A stretch of DNA of 64,000 nucleotides from Fulvivirga ligni (GCF_021389935.1 NZ_CP089979.1:1841001-1905000); one strand, 5' to 3'; shown: positions 53,305-62,925, numbered from the stretch's first letter. A program made the numbers and translations. Notes: generated by a model from the sequence alone, not told the origin.

Positions 53305-53335
53305 AAAAAGGCTAGCCGATTTGGCTAGCCTTTTT
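53305..53335. terminator. Bidirectional terminator after the DUF1573 gene
   Basis: 13-bp stem: 53305-53317 pairs with 53323-53335 (AAAAAGGCTAGCC arm) around a 5-base loop; A and T tracts serve both directions. Confidence 0.92.
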
Positions 53336-53338
53336 CAT

Positions 53339-53722
53339 TTATTTAATCTTTCTTATTCCGAGTAGCAATAACACCCAGCCCACAATCAGAAGCACTCCGC
53401 CAAAAGGAGTAATGGCTCCTAAAATTGGTGTGTTAGTTAGGCATAAGATGTACAGTGACCCACTGAAGATAATCACACCTATAAAAATGCTATAGGCGGC
53501 ATAGCTAAGTAGTTTTTGAGGCCACTTGGTATCTATTATACCTATGGCTAATAAGGCTAGTGTATGATAAAATTGATATTTAACGGCCGTTTCAAATGTT
53601 TCTATTCTGCCATATTCAGTAAGTAATGGCCTTAAGCCGTGAGCTCCAAAGGCTCCAATCATAACAGACAATGCTCCCAGAGCACAGGCTGTAATAAGAA
53701 TATTTTTACTTTTAGTTGGCAT
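53339..53722 (-). CDS. DUF423 family membrane protein
   Basis: Small integral membrane protein with four helices (YgdD/TMEM256-like). The family start GALSVMIGAFGAHGLRPLL, the middle segment QFYHTLALLAIGI and the end GGVLLIVGWVLLLLGIRKI are visible. 127 residues. Function unknown. It overlaps yggS by 11 bases. Confidence 0.92.
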   Translation of the reverse strand: MPTKSKNILITACALGALSVMIGAFGAHGLRPLLTEYGRIETFETAVKYQFYHTLALLAIGIIDTKWPQKLLSYAAYSIFIGVIIFSGSLYILCLTNTPILGAITPFGGVLLIVGWVLLLLGIRKIK

Positions 53723-54389
53723 AATTTCTCGCTCCGAAAATCGCGCTCCCCACTCTAATTAATGTGCTTCCCTCTTCTACAGCTATCTCATAGTCGCCGC
53801 TCATACCCATGGAAAGCTCCGCCATCTCTACGTTATCAGGAAGGCTCTTCTCTTTCATGGTATCAAATAGTGACTTTAACGACTGAAACTCTTCTCTAAT
53901 TTGAGATTCCTTTTCAGTGAAAGTAGCCATGCCCATGAGACCTACCACTTTTATGTTTTTCATTTCAGCAACTTCCTCAGATTCGATGAGTTCTATTAGC
54001 TCTTCCTCAGATAATCCGAATTTGGTTTCCTCTTTGGCGATATGAATTTGTAGTAGACAAGAGATGACTATGTCATTTTTCTGGCCCTGCTTGTCAATTT
54101 CCTTGAGTAGTCTCAGGCTGTCTACAGAATGAATGAGACTCACAAACGGAGCGATATATTTTACCTTATTTCTCTGTAAATGACCTATCATGTGCCATTC
54201 TATGTCTTTAGGTAAAACCTCATACTTGTCTGATAACTCCTGAACCTTGTTTTCACCAAAAATCCTAATCCCCTCATTATAAGCTTCTTGTATAAGATCA
54301 TTGGGCTTAGTTTTGCTTACAGCAACTAATCGACAAGATTTGTCTGATAAAAAACTTTTAAATTCTTTAATATTGTTTTTGATATCCAT
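53712..54389 (-). CDS. YggS-type PLP homeostasis protein
   Basis: Single-domain alanine-racemase-like barrel that binds PLP. Lys26 in LVAVSKTKPN is the Schiff-base residue; HMIGHLQRNKVKYI and ELSMGMSGDYEIAVEEGSTLIRVGSAIFG are diagnostic. I chose ATG 54389 (225 residues), the usual size; 14 further codons upstream to 54431 look unlike the family. Divergent from the second GH3 gene. Confidence 0.93.
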   Translation of the reverse strand: MDIKNNIKEFKSFLSDKSCRLVAVSKTKPNDLIQEAYNEGIRIFGENKVQELSDKYEVLPKDIEWHMIGHLQRNKVKYIAPFVSLIHSVDSLRLLKEIDKQGQKNDIVISCLLQIHIAKEETKFGLSEEELIELIESEEVAEMKNIKVVGLMGMATFTEKESQIREEFQSLKSLFDTMKEKSLPDNVEMAELSMGMSGDYEIAVEEGSTLIRVGSAIFGARNYAN

Positions 54390-54456
54390 TTGTATAGTTT
54401 TAAATATCGATTCAATATTTACTACTGACAAAGTAAGAAATTTTAACTGAGAGCAT

Positions 54457-56004
54457 ATGCCTATTTTAGGTACTTTATTAAAGAAGGGAATTCGAATTAG
54501 AGAGAGCCTTGAGCAAGAGTATTCGAACCCTTACGACCTACAAAAGCAGGAATTAAAAAAACTACTAATCACCGCCAGTCAGACCCAATTCGGAAAGTAC
54601 TACGATTTCGATAAGGTGCTGAAATCTTACAGGGAGTTAGATCCAAAGGCCTTCTTTAATTTATATAAGGAGCTGGTTCCTATACATAATTACAATAAAA
54701 TGTATAAGGACTGGTGGCAAAAAGCGCAGGGTGGCAAAAATGATGTGTGCTGGCCAGGGAAAATCAGATATTTTGCCCTGAGCTCAGGTACATCAGAGGC
54801 CTCTTCAAAATACATTCCTATTACAAGGGATATGAAGCGCGCCATTCAAAAGACCAGTATTAGACAGATATTATCACTATCTAAATATGATCTTCCCTCA
54901 GAGATCTTTCAGGGTGGCATACTTATGCTTGGGGGAAGTACGCATTTAAATAACAGGGGTAGCTACTTTGAGGGCGACCTCAGTGGTATACAAGCTGCTC
55001 AGCTACCGTTTTGGTTCCAACATTTCTATAAGCCTGGTAAAAAGATAGCTCAAACCAGAGATTGGGACGAGAAGTTGACGGAGATAGCTAAAAAGGCCAA
55101 AGAATGGAATATCAGTATCATTGTAGGGGTGCCTGCCTGGATACAGATATTGATGGAGAAAATATTGGAGCATTATCAGGTAGATAATATCCATGAAGTA
55201 TGGCCAAACCTTACCGTGTATGTGCATGGAGGGGTTTCCTTTGATCCATACAGAAAAGGATTTAAAAGACTTTTAGGTAGAGAGATTCATTATATAGAGA
55301 CCTACCTGGCTTCTGAAGGCTTTATCGCTTTTCAGGCCAAGCCGGATACTCGCAGTATGAAAATGGTGCTTAATAATGGAACATTCTATGAGTTTGTGCC
55401 ATTTGAAGAGCAAAATTTTGATGATAACGGTGAGGTCCTTGCCGACGCACCAACTTACATGATTGACGAGGTAGAGGAAGGCAGAGAGTATGCCTTACTA
55501 TTATCTTCTTGTGCAGGTGCATGGAGATACATGATCGGGGATGTGGTGAAGATAGTTTCTAAGGAAGAGGCCGAGATAGTGATCACGGGAAGAACCAAGC
55601 ACTTCCTTAGTTTGTGTGGAGAGCACATGTCTGTGGATAATATGAATAAGGCCATAGAAATGCTTTCTGATGAACTTAACATCACCATCAGAGAATTTAC
55701 AGTAGCAGGTATCCCTCACGGAACACTATTTGCCCATCATTGGTATATCGGAACCGATGCTGATGTTGATCCTAACGTAATTAGAGAAAAGCTAGATGGC
55801 TACCTGAAAGAATTAAATGACGATTATAAAGTCGAAAGGATTGCTGCGCTAAAGGAAGTGCTGGTAGATGTTCTACCGGTGAGCACTTTCTATAAATGGA
55901 TGGAGTCTAAAGGAAAAGTGGGAGGGCAACATAAATTCCCTCGTGTTATTAAAAGTCATCAATATGATGATTGGAAGGAATTTATAAAGACTATTGATTC
56001 GTAA
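54457..56004 (+). CDS. GH3-family acyl-adenylate ligase (second)
   Basis: Paralogue of the gene at 4169. The phosphate-binding motif is ALSSGTSEASSKYIPIT (residues ~107-123), and the core reads VHGGVSFDPYR then IETYLASEGFIAFQ. The end (GKVGGQHKFPRVIKSHQ) is again typical. 515 residues. It overlaps the LysE-type exporter gene by one base (TAATG), so the ligase and a small-molecule exporter are probably made together. Substrate unknown. Confidence 0.88.
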   Translation: MPILGTLLKKGIRIRESLEQEYSNPYDLQKQELKKLLITASQTQFGKYYDFDKVLKSYRELDPKAFFNLYKELVPIHNYNKMYKDWWQKAQGGKNDVCWPGKIRYFALSSGTSEASSKYIPITRDMKRAIQKTSIRQILSLSKYDLPSEIFQGGILMLGGSTHLNNRGSYFEGDLSGIQAAQLPFWFQHFYKPGKKIAQTRDWDEKLTEIAKKAKEWNISIIVGVPAWIQILMEKILEHYQVDNIHEVWPNLTVYVHGGVSFDPYRKGFKRLLGREIHYIETYLASEGFIAFQAKPDTRSMKMVLNNGTFYEFVPFEEQNFDDNGEVLADAPTYMIDEVEEGREYALLLSSCAGAWRYMIGDVVKIVSKEEAEIVITGRTKHFLSLCGEHMSVDNMNKAIEMLSDELNITIREFTVAGIPHGTLFAHHWYIGTDADVDPNVIREKLDGYLKELNDDYKVERIAALKEVLVDVLPVSTFYKWMESKGKVGGQHKFPRVIKSHQYDDWKEFIKTIDS

Positions 56005-56615
56005 TGTATATTGTTAATGGGGTCTTGTTTGGTCTTTTACTTATGGTTTTGGTGGGGCCGGTGTTTTTCACACTCATCCAAACCAGTATAGAGAAAGGAT
56101 TAGACAAGGCAGTTTTTGTGGCGTTGGGTATTTTCTTTAGTGATGCTCTTTTTATTGGCTTAGCTTACCTGGGCGTTTCTCAGTTTGTAGATAATGCCGG
56201 ATATAATGTATGGATCGGTTATATAGGAGGAGTGATACTTTTCTCTTTTGGTTTATACTATCTCATTAGATCTCAGAAAGCAGCTGTTTTTACGGAAGCT
56301 AAGTCTGTAGCCGTAAAGGGTAAGTTCAGGTTTATATTCAAAGGTTTTATCATCAACGGTGTCAGTCCTTTCGTACTCCTGTTTTGGATAGGAGCCATGA
56401 GCTTGGCTACTGCCAGATATCAATACCATGGACACGAGTTACTAGCTTTCTTTATTACCATTCTCATTGTAACCCTCTGCAGTGATGTCTTAAAAGCTTA
56501 TTTGGCTGGTAGGCTAAGGAAACTATTTACCCCTAAGCTTTTTAAAATATTAAATCTGATCGTGGGTCTTGCCATGATTGGCTTCGGCATTCATATGTTT
56601 ATCTATAGCATTTAA
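56004..56615 (+). CDS. LysE-family exporter
   Basis: Polytopic membrane protein of six helices, related to the amino-acid exporters LysE and RhtB. The N-terminal GVLFGLLLMVLVGPVFFTLIQ motif and GISPF-like NGVSPFVLLFWIGAM are characteristic. 203 residues. It follows the GH3 ligase directly, which could mean export of an acyl-amino acid or of the product of that enzyme, though this is inference. The last four bases overlap the 3' end of the converging BatA gene, with no terminator in between. Confidence 0.85.
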   Translation: MYIVNGVLFGLLLMVLVGPVFFTLIQTSIEKGLDKAVFVALGIFFSDALFIGLAYLGVSQFVDNAGYNVWIGYIGGVILFSFGLYYLIRSQKAAVFTEAKSVAVKGKFRFIFKGFIINGVSPFVLLFWIGAMSLATARYQYHGHELLAFFITILIVTLCSDVLKAYLAGRLRKLFTPKLFKILNLIVGLAMIGFGIHMFIYSI

Positions 56616-57664
56616 TCCTGAAGCACGTTAGATATAAACGTGGACTTTAGGAGAAGCCATAAAAGGAAGAAGCACATGGCCCATAGTAGATAATTTCTGT
56701 AGAAGTCAGTGGTGTCCTTATACCTTGACTCTTTGATTTCAGCTTTTTCGTATTTGTCAATTAAATCGAAAACTTGCTGTAAAGCTTCATTATCAGACAC
56801 CCTATAGAATTCGCCTTCACCGATTTTCGCGATCTCCCTAAGTGTAGTCTCATCAAGGGTATTATCTATCATCCTGGGTCTGCCAAAGAAGCCTTGTCCA
56901 AAAGGTACTTTACCCTCTTTGCCTATGGCAATGGTGTAAATCTTAATGTCATAGGCAGCAGCCAGCTTAGCAGCGGTTATAGGGTCTATATTTCCGGCGG
57001 TGTTGTCTCCATCACTTAACAAAATCACCACTTTTGATTTAGAGTCAGACTCTCTCATACGGTTGGTGGCTACCGCCAAAGCACTACCAATGGCCGTACC
57101 TCTGTTTTCAATCATATCAAAGTTTATTTCTTCGATGTATGATTTAAGTAGGTCATAATCAGTGGTTAGTGGGGATAATGAATAAGCATCTCCAGAAAAT
57201 ATTACCATACCTATTCTATCCTGAAAGCGGCCATCAATGAAATTTTCAGCTACCTTTTTAGCGGCCTCAAGGCGGTTAGGTTTGAAATCTTCAATCTGCA
57301 TAGATTGCGAAATATCTACCACTAGCATTATATCGATCCCTTCAGTCCATTGCTCTACTTTTTCATTGGTTTTCTGAGGACGGGCCAAAGCCACAATTAC
57401 TAGGGCCACAAAGAAGATAAGTAGAATGTCCGGAATCAATCTCACCAAGTTGGTAGGGTTAGATTTTACCTGACTTTTAGTAAGCGCTATAGGCAACTTT
57501 TGGTTAAAGAAATGCCTGATTACCCACCTTAGAACGATAAATATAGGAATCAGAAGCAAGGCGTAAAGCACGAGCTGATACTCCCAGGTGAAGCTCTTAA
57601 AAGTAGAAGCTGCAAACCACCTCAATGAATACCATGGCATGTCAAATCCTGAATTATCTGTCAT
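56612..57664 (-). CDS. BatA-type VWA-domain membrane protein
   Basis: Aerotolerance-operon protein with an N-terminal region of two helices (VLYALLLIPIFIVLRWV and LLIFFVALVIVALA), a von Willebrand A domain with the metal site DISQS (Asp117, Ser119, Ser121), and a final helix (LLWAMCFFLLWLLL). 350 residues. It is translated with the upstream gene (11-base overlap). No BatB, BatC or BatD gene follows, as a convergent gene ends here. Confidence 0.88.
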   Translation of the reverse strand: MTDNSGFDMPWYSLRWFAASTFKSFTWEYQLVLYALLLIPIFIVLRWVIRHFFNQKLPIALTKSQVKSNPTNLVRLIPDILLIFFVALVIVALARPQKTNEKVEQWTEGIDIMLVVDISQSMQIEDFKPNRLEAAKKVAENFIDGRFQDRIGMVIFSGDAYSLSPLTTDYDLLKSYIEEINFDMIENRGTAIGSALAVATNRMRESDSKSKVVILLSDGDNTAGNIDPITAAKLAAAYDIKIYTIAIGKEGKVPFGQGFFGRPRMIDNTLDETTLREIAKIGEGEFYRVSDNEALQQVFDLIDKYEKAEIKESRYKDTTDFYRNYLLWAMCFFLLWLLLKSTFISNVLQD

Positions 57665-58562
57665 TTTTCACCTCCTCTACTTTCTGGTTAAACCTGTCAT
57701 GAGCATACTTTTTAAGGCTGGTATAAGCCGGCATAAGCTCTTCAGTACTTTGCTTGCTGTAAATGGCTCTATCAATAGTTTTAAGAGATCCTTCAATCCC
57801 CTCTACTTTATACCATTTTATAATTTCTTTGGTGGTAAGTTTGGTATAAGGTCTTCTCTCAAGTCCTTCCAGATATCTTTTCCATGAGATCAATGCTTTT
57901 TCAGCCTTAAAAGTCGGGGTTGTGGCTGAATCAGAAATAATTTGATCATAAGATGCCACAAATTTCTGATATGATTTTCTCATCCTCCTTATTACAAAAT
58001 TCTGCTTAATTTTTCCTCCGAATATGATGAGGAAAATGGTAATTGCCACAATCAGTATACCTAATATTAAGATAAGTACTGGGTAGTTAAATTGCGTGTC
58101 TACATTCTTATAAGTAGTATTTTCTTTTAATGGCAAGGCCTCTATAGCCACAGAGTCTGGTACTTCCTCTACTAATTGATCTAAAATAATAGAATCAGTA
58201 TTGGAATAGACTGTGGTACTATCTTTACTGTGCAGAATAAAAACGGGCAGTTTTAACGTTTGAATGCTATCTATCTCAAATGATAAGAAATAGTAAACCG
58301 CACTATCATAGCTATGGGTGCTGTCAGATTTGGTAGGGAAGTATTCTTTATGATCGATTTCATAAGGTGAGAAATCATATAAAGAATCAGGAAACACCAC
58401 GTCAAGTTCTTTTGGGTATTTCAAGGAAAGAGAATACCCTACAGGCGTTCCAATTTTAATGGTGTCTTCCAGAAATAGGCCCTTAGGTTCAATTTCCTGG
58501 GCTAAAACTGACTGGTTTACAAAAAATAAAACGAATAACAGACCTAAAATACCTCTAAACAC
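57654..58562 (-). CDS. Bat-operon membrane protein (DUF4381-like position)
   Basis: Signal peptide (first ~21 residues, ending LAQ), an extracytoplasmic strand-rich domain, one helix (YPVLILILGILIVAITIFLIIFGG) and a basic cytoplasmic tail. The tail is rich in Arg/Lys (FVIRRMRKSYQKFVASY). It stands where the DUF4381/BatD-type partner is often found, between DUF58 and BatA. I recognise the topology and place but not a firm family. It overlaps both neighbours (8 and 11 bases). Confidence 0.7.
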   Translation of the reverse strand: MFRGILGLLFVLFFVNQSVLAQEIEPKGLFLEDTIKIGTPVGYSLSLKYPKELDVVFPDSLYDFSPYEIDHKEYFPTKSDSTHSYDSAVYYFLSFEIDSIQTLKLPVFILHSKDSTTVYSNTDSIILDQLVEEVPDSVAIEALPLKENTTYKNVDTQFNYPVLILILGILIVAITIFLIIFGGKIKQNFVIRRMRKSYQKFVASYDQIISDSATTPTFKAEKALISWKRYLEGLERRPYTKLTTKEIIKWYKVEGIEGSLKTIDRAIYSKQSTEELMPAYTSLKKYAHDRFNQKVEEVKNDR

Positions 58563-59433
58563 TCTTTACTGTTTTATTTCTTACTTTGAATAATTTAAGG
58601 AGTTTGGGCACGTAATCTTCTTCTGTATCTACTGATAAGAAGTTGATCTGGTGCTTTTTAGCGAAAATAGAAAGAGCTTCCTCATTCACATCATAATTCT
58701 GCTTTATTTTCGATCTGAAATTCCCAAACGATGTATTTACCCAGATAGTTTTTCGGCTTTCTTTTTCAAAAACAGGAACAATTCCCAGCTTAGGTAGCCT
58801 GGTTTCTCTCTTGTCAGTAACTCTTATCATCACCACATCATGCTTTTTGGCAAGACCTTTCAGGTTGTGCTCATAATCCTCATCTATGAAATCGGAAATG
58901 AAAATGATTACGCTTCTTTTCTTTATGGCATTGAGAGTCCATAAGATAGCAGCATTGAGATTTGTGGTATATGATGTTGGCTTGAGTTTAGCCAGACTGC
59001 TTACTAATTCATATGCCTGTCTGGGGCCTTTGGCCGGTTTTACATATTTTTCTTTTTGATCTGAATAACAAATTAAACCTACCTGGCTGGCTTGCTTTAC
59101 CGCAGATAGTGCCAGCACTCCACAAATTTCTTTGCTTATATCCAGCTTTTGCTTTCCTGGACTACCAATTTCTTGAGAGCCACTAACATCTAATATGAAA
59201 AATACCGTTTGCTCCTTTTCCTCTTTAAAGGTTTTCACAAAGGTACCATGTCCTTTAGCACTTACATTCCAGTCTATAGTTCGAATGTCATCACCATATT
59301 GGTAGGTGCGTACATCATCAAACTCTAGTCCTGATCCCTTGAAAATAGAATGAAAATCTCCTTGCATCTGGCTGTTGATAGCCTTTCTAATTTGGATTTC
59401 ATATTTTCGCAGTTTTTTTAACAGGTGCTTCAT
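58555..59433 (-). CDS. DUF58 family protein of the Bat operon
   Basis: Cytosolic protein with the DUF58 motif SIFKGSGLEFDDVRTYQYGD followed by DIRTIDWNVSAK, and a VWA-like fold (FFILDVSGSQEIG, with a metal-site-like DxSGS). Usually the second gene of a MoxR-DUF58-BatA operon. I chose ATG 59433 (292 residues, the usual size); the frame opens 19 codons earlier at a non-conserved start. No MoxR gene is upstream here. Confidence 0.92.
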   Translation of the reverse strand: MKHLLKKLRKYEIQIRKAINSQMQGDFHSIFKGSGLEFDDVRTYQYGDDIRTIDWNVSAKGHGTFVKTFKEEKEQTVFFILDVSGSQEIGSPGKQKLDISKEICGVLALSAVKQASQVGLICYSDQKEKYVKPAKGPRQAYELVSSLAKLKPTSYTTNLNAAILWTLNAIKKRSVIIFISDFIDEDYEHNLKGLAKKHDVVMIRVTDKRETRLPKLGIVPVFEKESRKTIWVNTSFGNFRSKIKQNYDVNEEALSIFAKKHQINFLSVDTEEDYVPKLLKLFKVRNKTVKSV

Positions 59434-59587
59434 TGGCCTAATTTTCGCTATAAAACTATTACAAATTTCACGATTATCTGCAATTTGCAAAAGAGTGATT
59501 ATTTAGCAGGGATAATTATTTTATTAATGGACGTATTTGAACCTAGAATACTAATCTGGTTCAATGCGCTAAATCAAAACCACTGAA

Positions 59588-60049
59588 ATGAAAACGAAAA
59601 TATTTGTTATATGTTATCTTTTTCTCATCGGATGTAGCTCTGATAAAGAGGTGCCCAACGATATCATAAAGCAAGACAAAATGGTAGCGGTAATGCTGGA
59701 TATGTATCTGGCCGAAGGCAAGGTAAATAATATGCGTTTAAGCCGTGATTCGTCACTAGCTATATTCGATGTGTATGAAGATATGCTCTATAAGAAACAT
59801 GGAGTAATAGATAGCGTATATGAGAGGAGTATGTCTTACTATTATGATCACCCGGACATGCTCGAGACAATATATGAATCCGTGCTGGATAGTTTAAACC
59901 TGAAGCAGGAAAGGCTCAAAGAAAAAGCGGAGGATCCTGAGGATGACAAAGCTGAGCCTAAGAAAGAAGATGAACAAGGGAAGACTTTGGAAGTGAAGAA
60001 GGATGACGCTAAAGTGGAGGGTGATAAGAAAGATAATAAAAAGGAGTAA
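59588..60049 (+). CDS. DUF4296 lipoprotein
   Basis: Lipoprotein with Cys16 (FLIGC) and a mature part of helices, including VAVMLDMYLAEGKVNN and FDVYEDMLYKKHGV, the DUF4296 pattern. The last ~45 residues are a Lys/Glu/Asp-rich tail of low complexity. 153 residues. Function unknown. It precedes mutS2 by five bases on the same strand. Confidence 0.82.
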   Translation: MKTKIFVICYLFLIGCSSDKEVPNDIIKQDKMVAVMLDMYLAEGKVNNMRLSRDSSLAIFDVYEDMLYKKHGVIDSVYERSMSYYYDHPDMLETIYESVLDSLNLKQERLKEKAEDPEDDKAEPKKEDEQGKTLEVKKDDAKVEGDKKDNKKE

Positions 60050-60054
60050 AGAGA

Positions 60055-62439
60055 ATGTTATATCCGAAGGATATTGAGCAAAAAATAGGATTTGATAAAA
60101 TACGGGAGTTTCTCAAAGAAAGATGTTTATCTGCCCTGGGAACTTCCATTGTGGATAAAATCAGTTATACAGATGACGTAGAACAGATTCAGAAATTACT
60201 GCATCAGGCATCTGAGTTTGTTAAGATCATTAGTGCTAATGACCCTTTCCCTACTAATTACTTTTATGATGTGTCATCATCGTTGAAAGGTATTAGGGCT
60301 GAAGGTACGTTTCTTACGGTAGAGGAGTTTTTAAGAGTAAACAACTCCTTAAAAACCATAATTGCTTGTATAAGCTTTTTAGATAAGCGAAAGGAAGAAT
60401 ACCCATATTTACAGTCATTAAATGGCTTGGTAAAGTTCAATGAGACAATTATTGATGCCATAAGTCATAAAATTGATGAAGGTGGTTTTGTTAAAGATTC
60501 GGCCAGTGAGGCTCTGGCGGATGTAAGACGAAACTTAAGAGGTAAGCACGCCCAGGTGAGAAGAGCACTAGATGCTATCTATAAAAGCGCCGTTAAGAAT
60601 GGCTATGTGCCTGAAGGAGCATCCCTTACCGTAAGAGATGGTAGGATGGTGATTCCAATCACTGCGGAGAACAAAAGAAGGATTAAAGGCTTTGTTCATG
60701 ATGAGTCATCTACAGGGCAAACTGTATTCCTGGAGCCCTCAGAAGTGCTGGAAGGTAATAATGAGATTCGCGAACTGGAAAATGCAGAGAAGCGTGAGGT
60801 GATCAAAGTACTCACTCAGCTTACCGATTTATTGCGAGATGATCTGCCTAATATAAAAAGAGGCTATCAATATCTGAGTTTAATTGATTTCATAAGAGCT
60901 AAAGCCAAGTTGGCCTTAGACATGGAGGCGGTAAGGCCAGAAATTGAAGATAAGCCTTTCTTCGATTGGCGAGATGCCAGGCACCCAACTTTGTATATGA
61001 CTTACAAAGCAAGTGGAAGAAAAGTAGTGCCGCTCACGATCGTTATTAAAGAAAACCAGAATTTTATAGTTATCTCAGGACCTAATGCTGGTGGTAAGTC
61101 TGTCTGTTTGAAGACTGTGGCTTTAACACAGTATATGCTCCAGTGCGGGCTTCTGATTCCGGTGAGAGAAGATTCAAGAGCAGGTATTTACAAAAATATC
61201 TTTATCGATATAGGAGATGAGCAGTCTATAGAGAATGATTTGAGTACCTATAGTTCTCATTTATCTAACATGAAGTTCTTCCTGCAGCATGCCGGTAAGG
61301 ATTCCCTGTGTCTTATAGATGAGTTTGGAACCGGAACTGACCCACATTATGGTGGCGCTATTGCCGAAGGTATTTTGGATCAGCTGGTGCAGAGAGAAGC
61401 TAAGGGGGTAATCACCACTCACTATAGTAATATAAAGCACTACGCTGAGAATAAAGAGTCAGTAGTTAATGGTGCCATGAAGTATGATGTGGAGCATCTG
61501 GAGCCGTTATATCAACTGGAAATAGGTAAGCCTGGAAGTTCATTTTCTTTGGAAATCGCCAGAAAGATTGGCTTGGCCAATGTGGTGACGAAATATGCCA
61601 GAGAGGTGATAGGTAGAAAGGGACTGGATGTAGATGATCTTATTCTAAAGCTGGAGAAACAGACTCAGGAAATCCAGAACAGAGAGAGAGAAGCCAAGGA
61701 GATGGACCGTGAGGTGAAAAGGCTCAAGAACAAATATGATCAACTTTATGATGAGTTAGAAGCCAATAAAAAGGAAATCATTAATAAAGCCAAGAGAGAT
61801 GCAGCTTCTTTACTGGCCACTACCAATAAGGAGATAGAAAAAACAATTAGGCATATTAAGGAAAACAAAGCTGAGAAGAAAGAAACCTTGAAAATGCGTA
61901 ATCGTCTGGCTAATCTGAAGGATGAAGTTCAGGTTAAACCAACTGTACAGAAGGCTAAGGTTGAAGTGGTGCCAGGTGAAATTGAAATAGGTGATAGCGT
62001 TAGATTTATCGATAATCAGGTAACTGGAGAAGTTATAGATATTAGAGGTAAAGATGTAGAGGTGAAAGTGGGCGACCTGAAAACGGTGGTGAAGAAAAAG
62101 AGGCTGGAAAAGATCAGTCGTACTAAGGCACGTGAAATAACGCGAGGATATACCAAGCCAAGTTCTAGTATGAACATTAATCAAAAGATGGCTGATTTCA
62201 GTGGTACTTTAGATGTAAGAGGTAAAAGGGGAGAAGAAGTGCTCGGGCTGGTAGATAAGTTCATAGATGATGCCTTACTAGCCAATAGCTCGGAGCTTAA
62301 AATACTTCACGGTAAAGGAAACGGAATTTTAAAAGACTTAATCAGAAACCACTTGAAAGGCTCTCATATGGTGCAGAGTGTTCAGGATGAACATGTAGAA
62401 AGAGGCGGAGCAGGTATAAGTGTGGTGACACTAAAATAA
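60055..62439 (+). CDS. mutS2: Endonuclease MutS2
   Basis: MutS-type ATPase that acts on recombination or stalled-ribosome substrates, with a C-terminal Smr nuclease domain. Walker A is SGPNAGGKSVCLKT (from residue ~341), Walker B is LIDEFGTGTDP, and a long coiled coil (about residues 540-610) precedes the KOW-like and Smr parts. The Smr motif shows LDVRG and LHGKGNG (usually LDLRG and HGKGTG). 794 residues. The stop lies in a terminator. Confidence 0.95.
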   Translation: MLYPKDIEQKIGFDKIREFLKERCLSALGTSIVDKISYTDDVEQIQKLLHQASEFVKIISANDPFPTNYFYDVSSSLKGIRAEGTFLTVEEFLRVNNSLKTIIACISFLDKRKEEYPYLQSLNGLVKFNETIIDAISHKIDEGGFVKDSASEALADVRRNLRGKHAQVRRALDAIYKSAVKNGYVPEGASLTVRDGRMVIPITAENKRRIKGFVHDESSTGQTVFLEPSEVLEGNNEIRELENAEKREVIKVLTQLTDLLRDDLPNIKRGYQYLSLIDFIRAKAKLALDMEAVRPEIEDKPFFDWRDARHPTLYMTYKASGRKVVPLTIVIKENQNFIVISGPNAGGKSVCLKTVALTQYMLQCGLLIPVREDSRAGIYKNIFIDIGDEQSIENDLSTYSSHLSNMKFFLQHAGKDSLCLIDEFGTGTDPHYGGAIAEGILDQLVQREAKGVITTHYSNIKHYAENKESVVNGAMKYDVEHLEPLYQLEIGKPGSSFSLEIARKIGLANVVTKYAREVIGRKGLDVDDLILKLEKQTQEIQNREREAKEMDREVKRLKNKYDQLYDELEANKKEIINKAKRDAASLLATTNKEIEKTIRHIKENKAEKKETLKMRNRLANLKDEVQVKPTVQKAKVEVVPGEIEIGDSVRFIDNQVTGEVIDIRGKDVEVKVGDLKTVVKKKRLEKISRTKAREITRGYTKPSSSMNINQKMADFSGTLDVRGKRGEEVLGLVDKFIDDALLANSSELKILHGKGNGILKDLIRNHLKGSHMVQSVQDEHVERGGAGISVVTLK

Positions 62440-62466
62440 AAAAGGAGCTCATTGAGCTCCTTTTTT
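62438..62466 (+). terminator. Terminator overlapping the mutS2 stop
   Basis: 13-bp stem: 62438-62450 pairs with 62454-62466 (core GGAGCTC) around a 3-base loop, ending in Ts. It may also serve the converging lipoprotein gene. Confidence 0.88.
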
Positions 62467-62484
62467 ATTTATATCTAATTGAAA

Positions 62485-62925
62485 TTAGTTCTTTTCAAAT
62501 ACGAATGTCCAATCACCATTAACATTCGCAGTTTTGGCGTTTCCAGGGAAACCATCACCATTGTAAGTGAATGTTATAGTAAGCACATCGTCAACTATGC
62601 CATAAGTCATAGGCTGACTAGACAATGAAATGCTACTAGTAACTGGAGTTCCTAAAGACCATGAACCACTATTTTGGAAAGGAAGAGCTTTATCTCCTTC
62701 TGGTCCACCTGTAGTAGAATAAGTGCTTTGAGTAAATGTTATGGTAAAGTCATCATAATCATCTCTTACAGTTCCATCATTTACTGTAGTGGCAGTCCAT
62801 ACGCCAATTAGTTTAGCAGTCTGCTGCTCCTCTTCAGTGGGGCCACCGTCATCACTACCGCATCCTATAGTAGCTAAAAGCATAAAAAGTATTCCTGCCG
62901 AAAGTAAAAAGGTTAATTTTTTCAT
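62485..62925 (-). CDS. Lipocalin-like lipoprotein
   Basis: Lipoprotein with Cys22 (ATIGC) followed by GSDDGG, which resembles the lipoprotein export signal that sends proteins to the cell surface in Bacteroidota. The mature domain begins KLIGVWTATTVNDG and is a small strand-rich fold close to the lipocalin-like group; it ends WTFVFEK. 146 residues. Role and ligand unknown. Confidence 0.75.
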   Translation of the reverse strand: MKKLTFLLSAGILFMLLATIGCGSDDGGPTEEEQQTAKLIGVWTATTVNDGTVRDDYDDFTITFTQSTYSTTGGPEGDKALPFQNSGSWSLGTPVTSSISLSSQPMTYGIVDDVLTITFTYNGDGFPGNAKTANVNGDWTFVFEKN

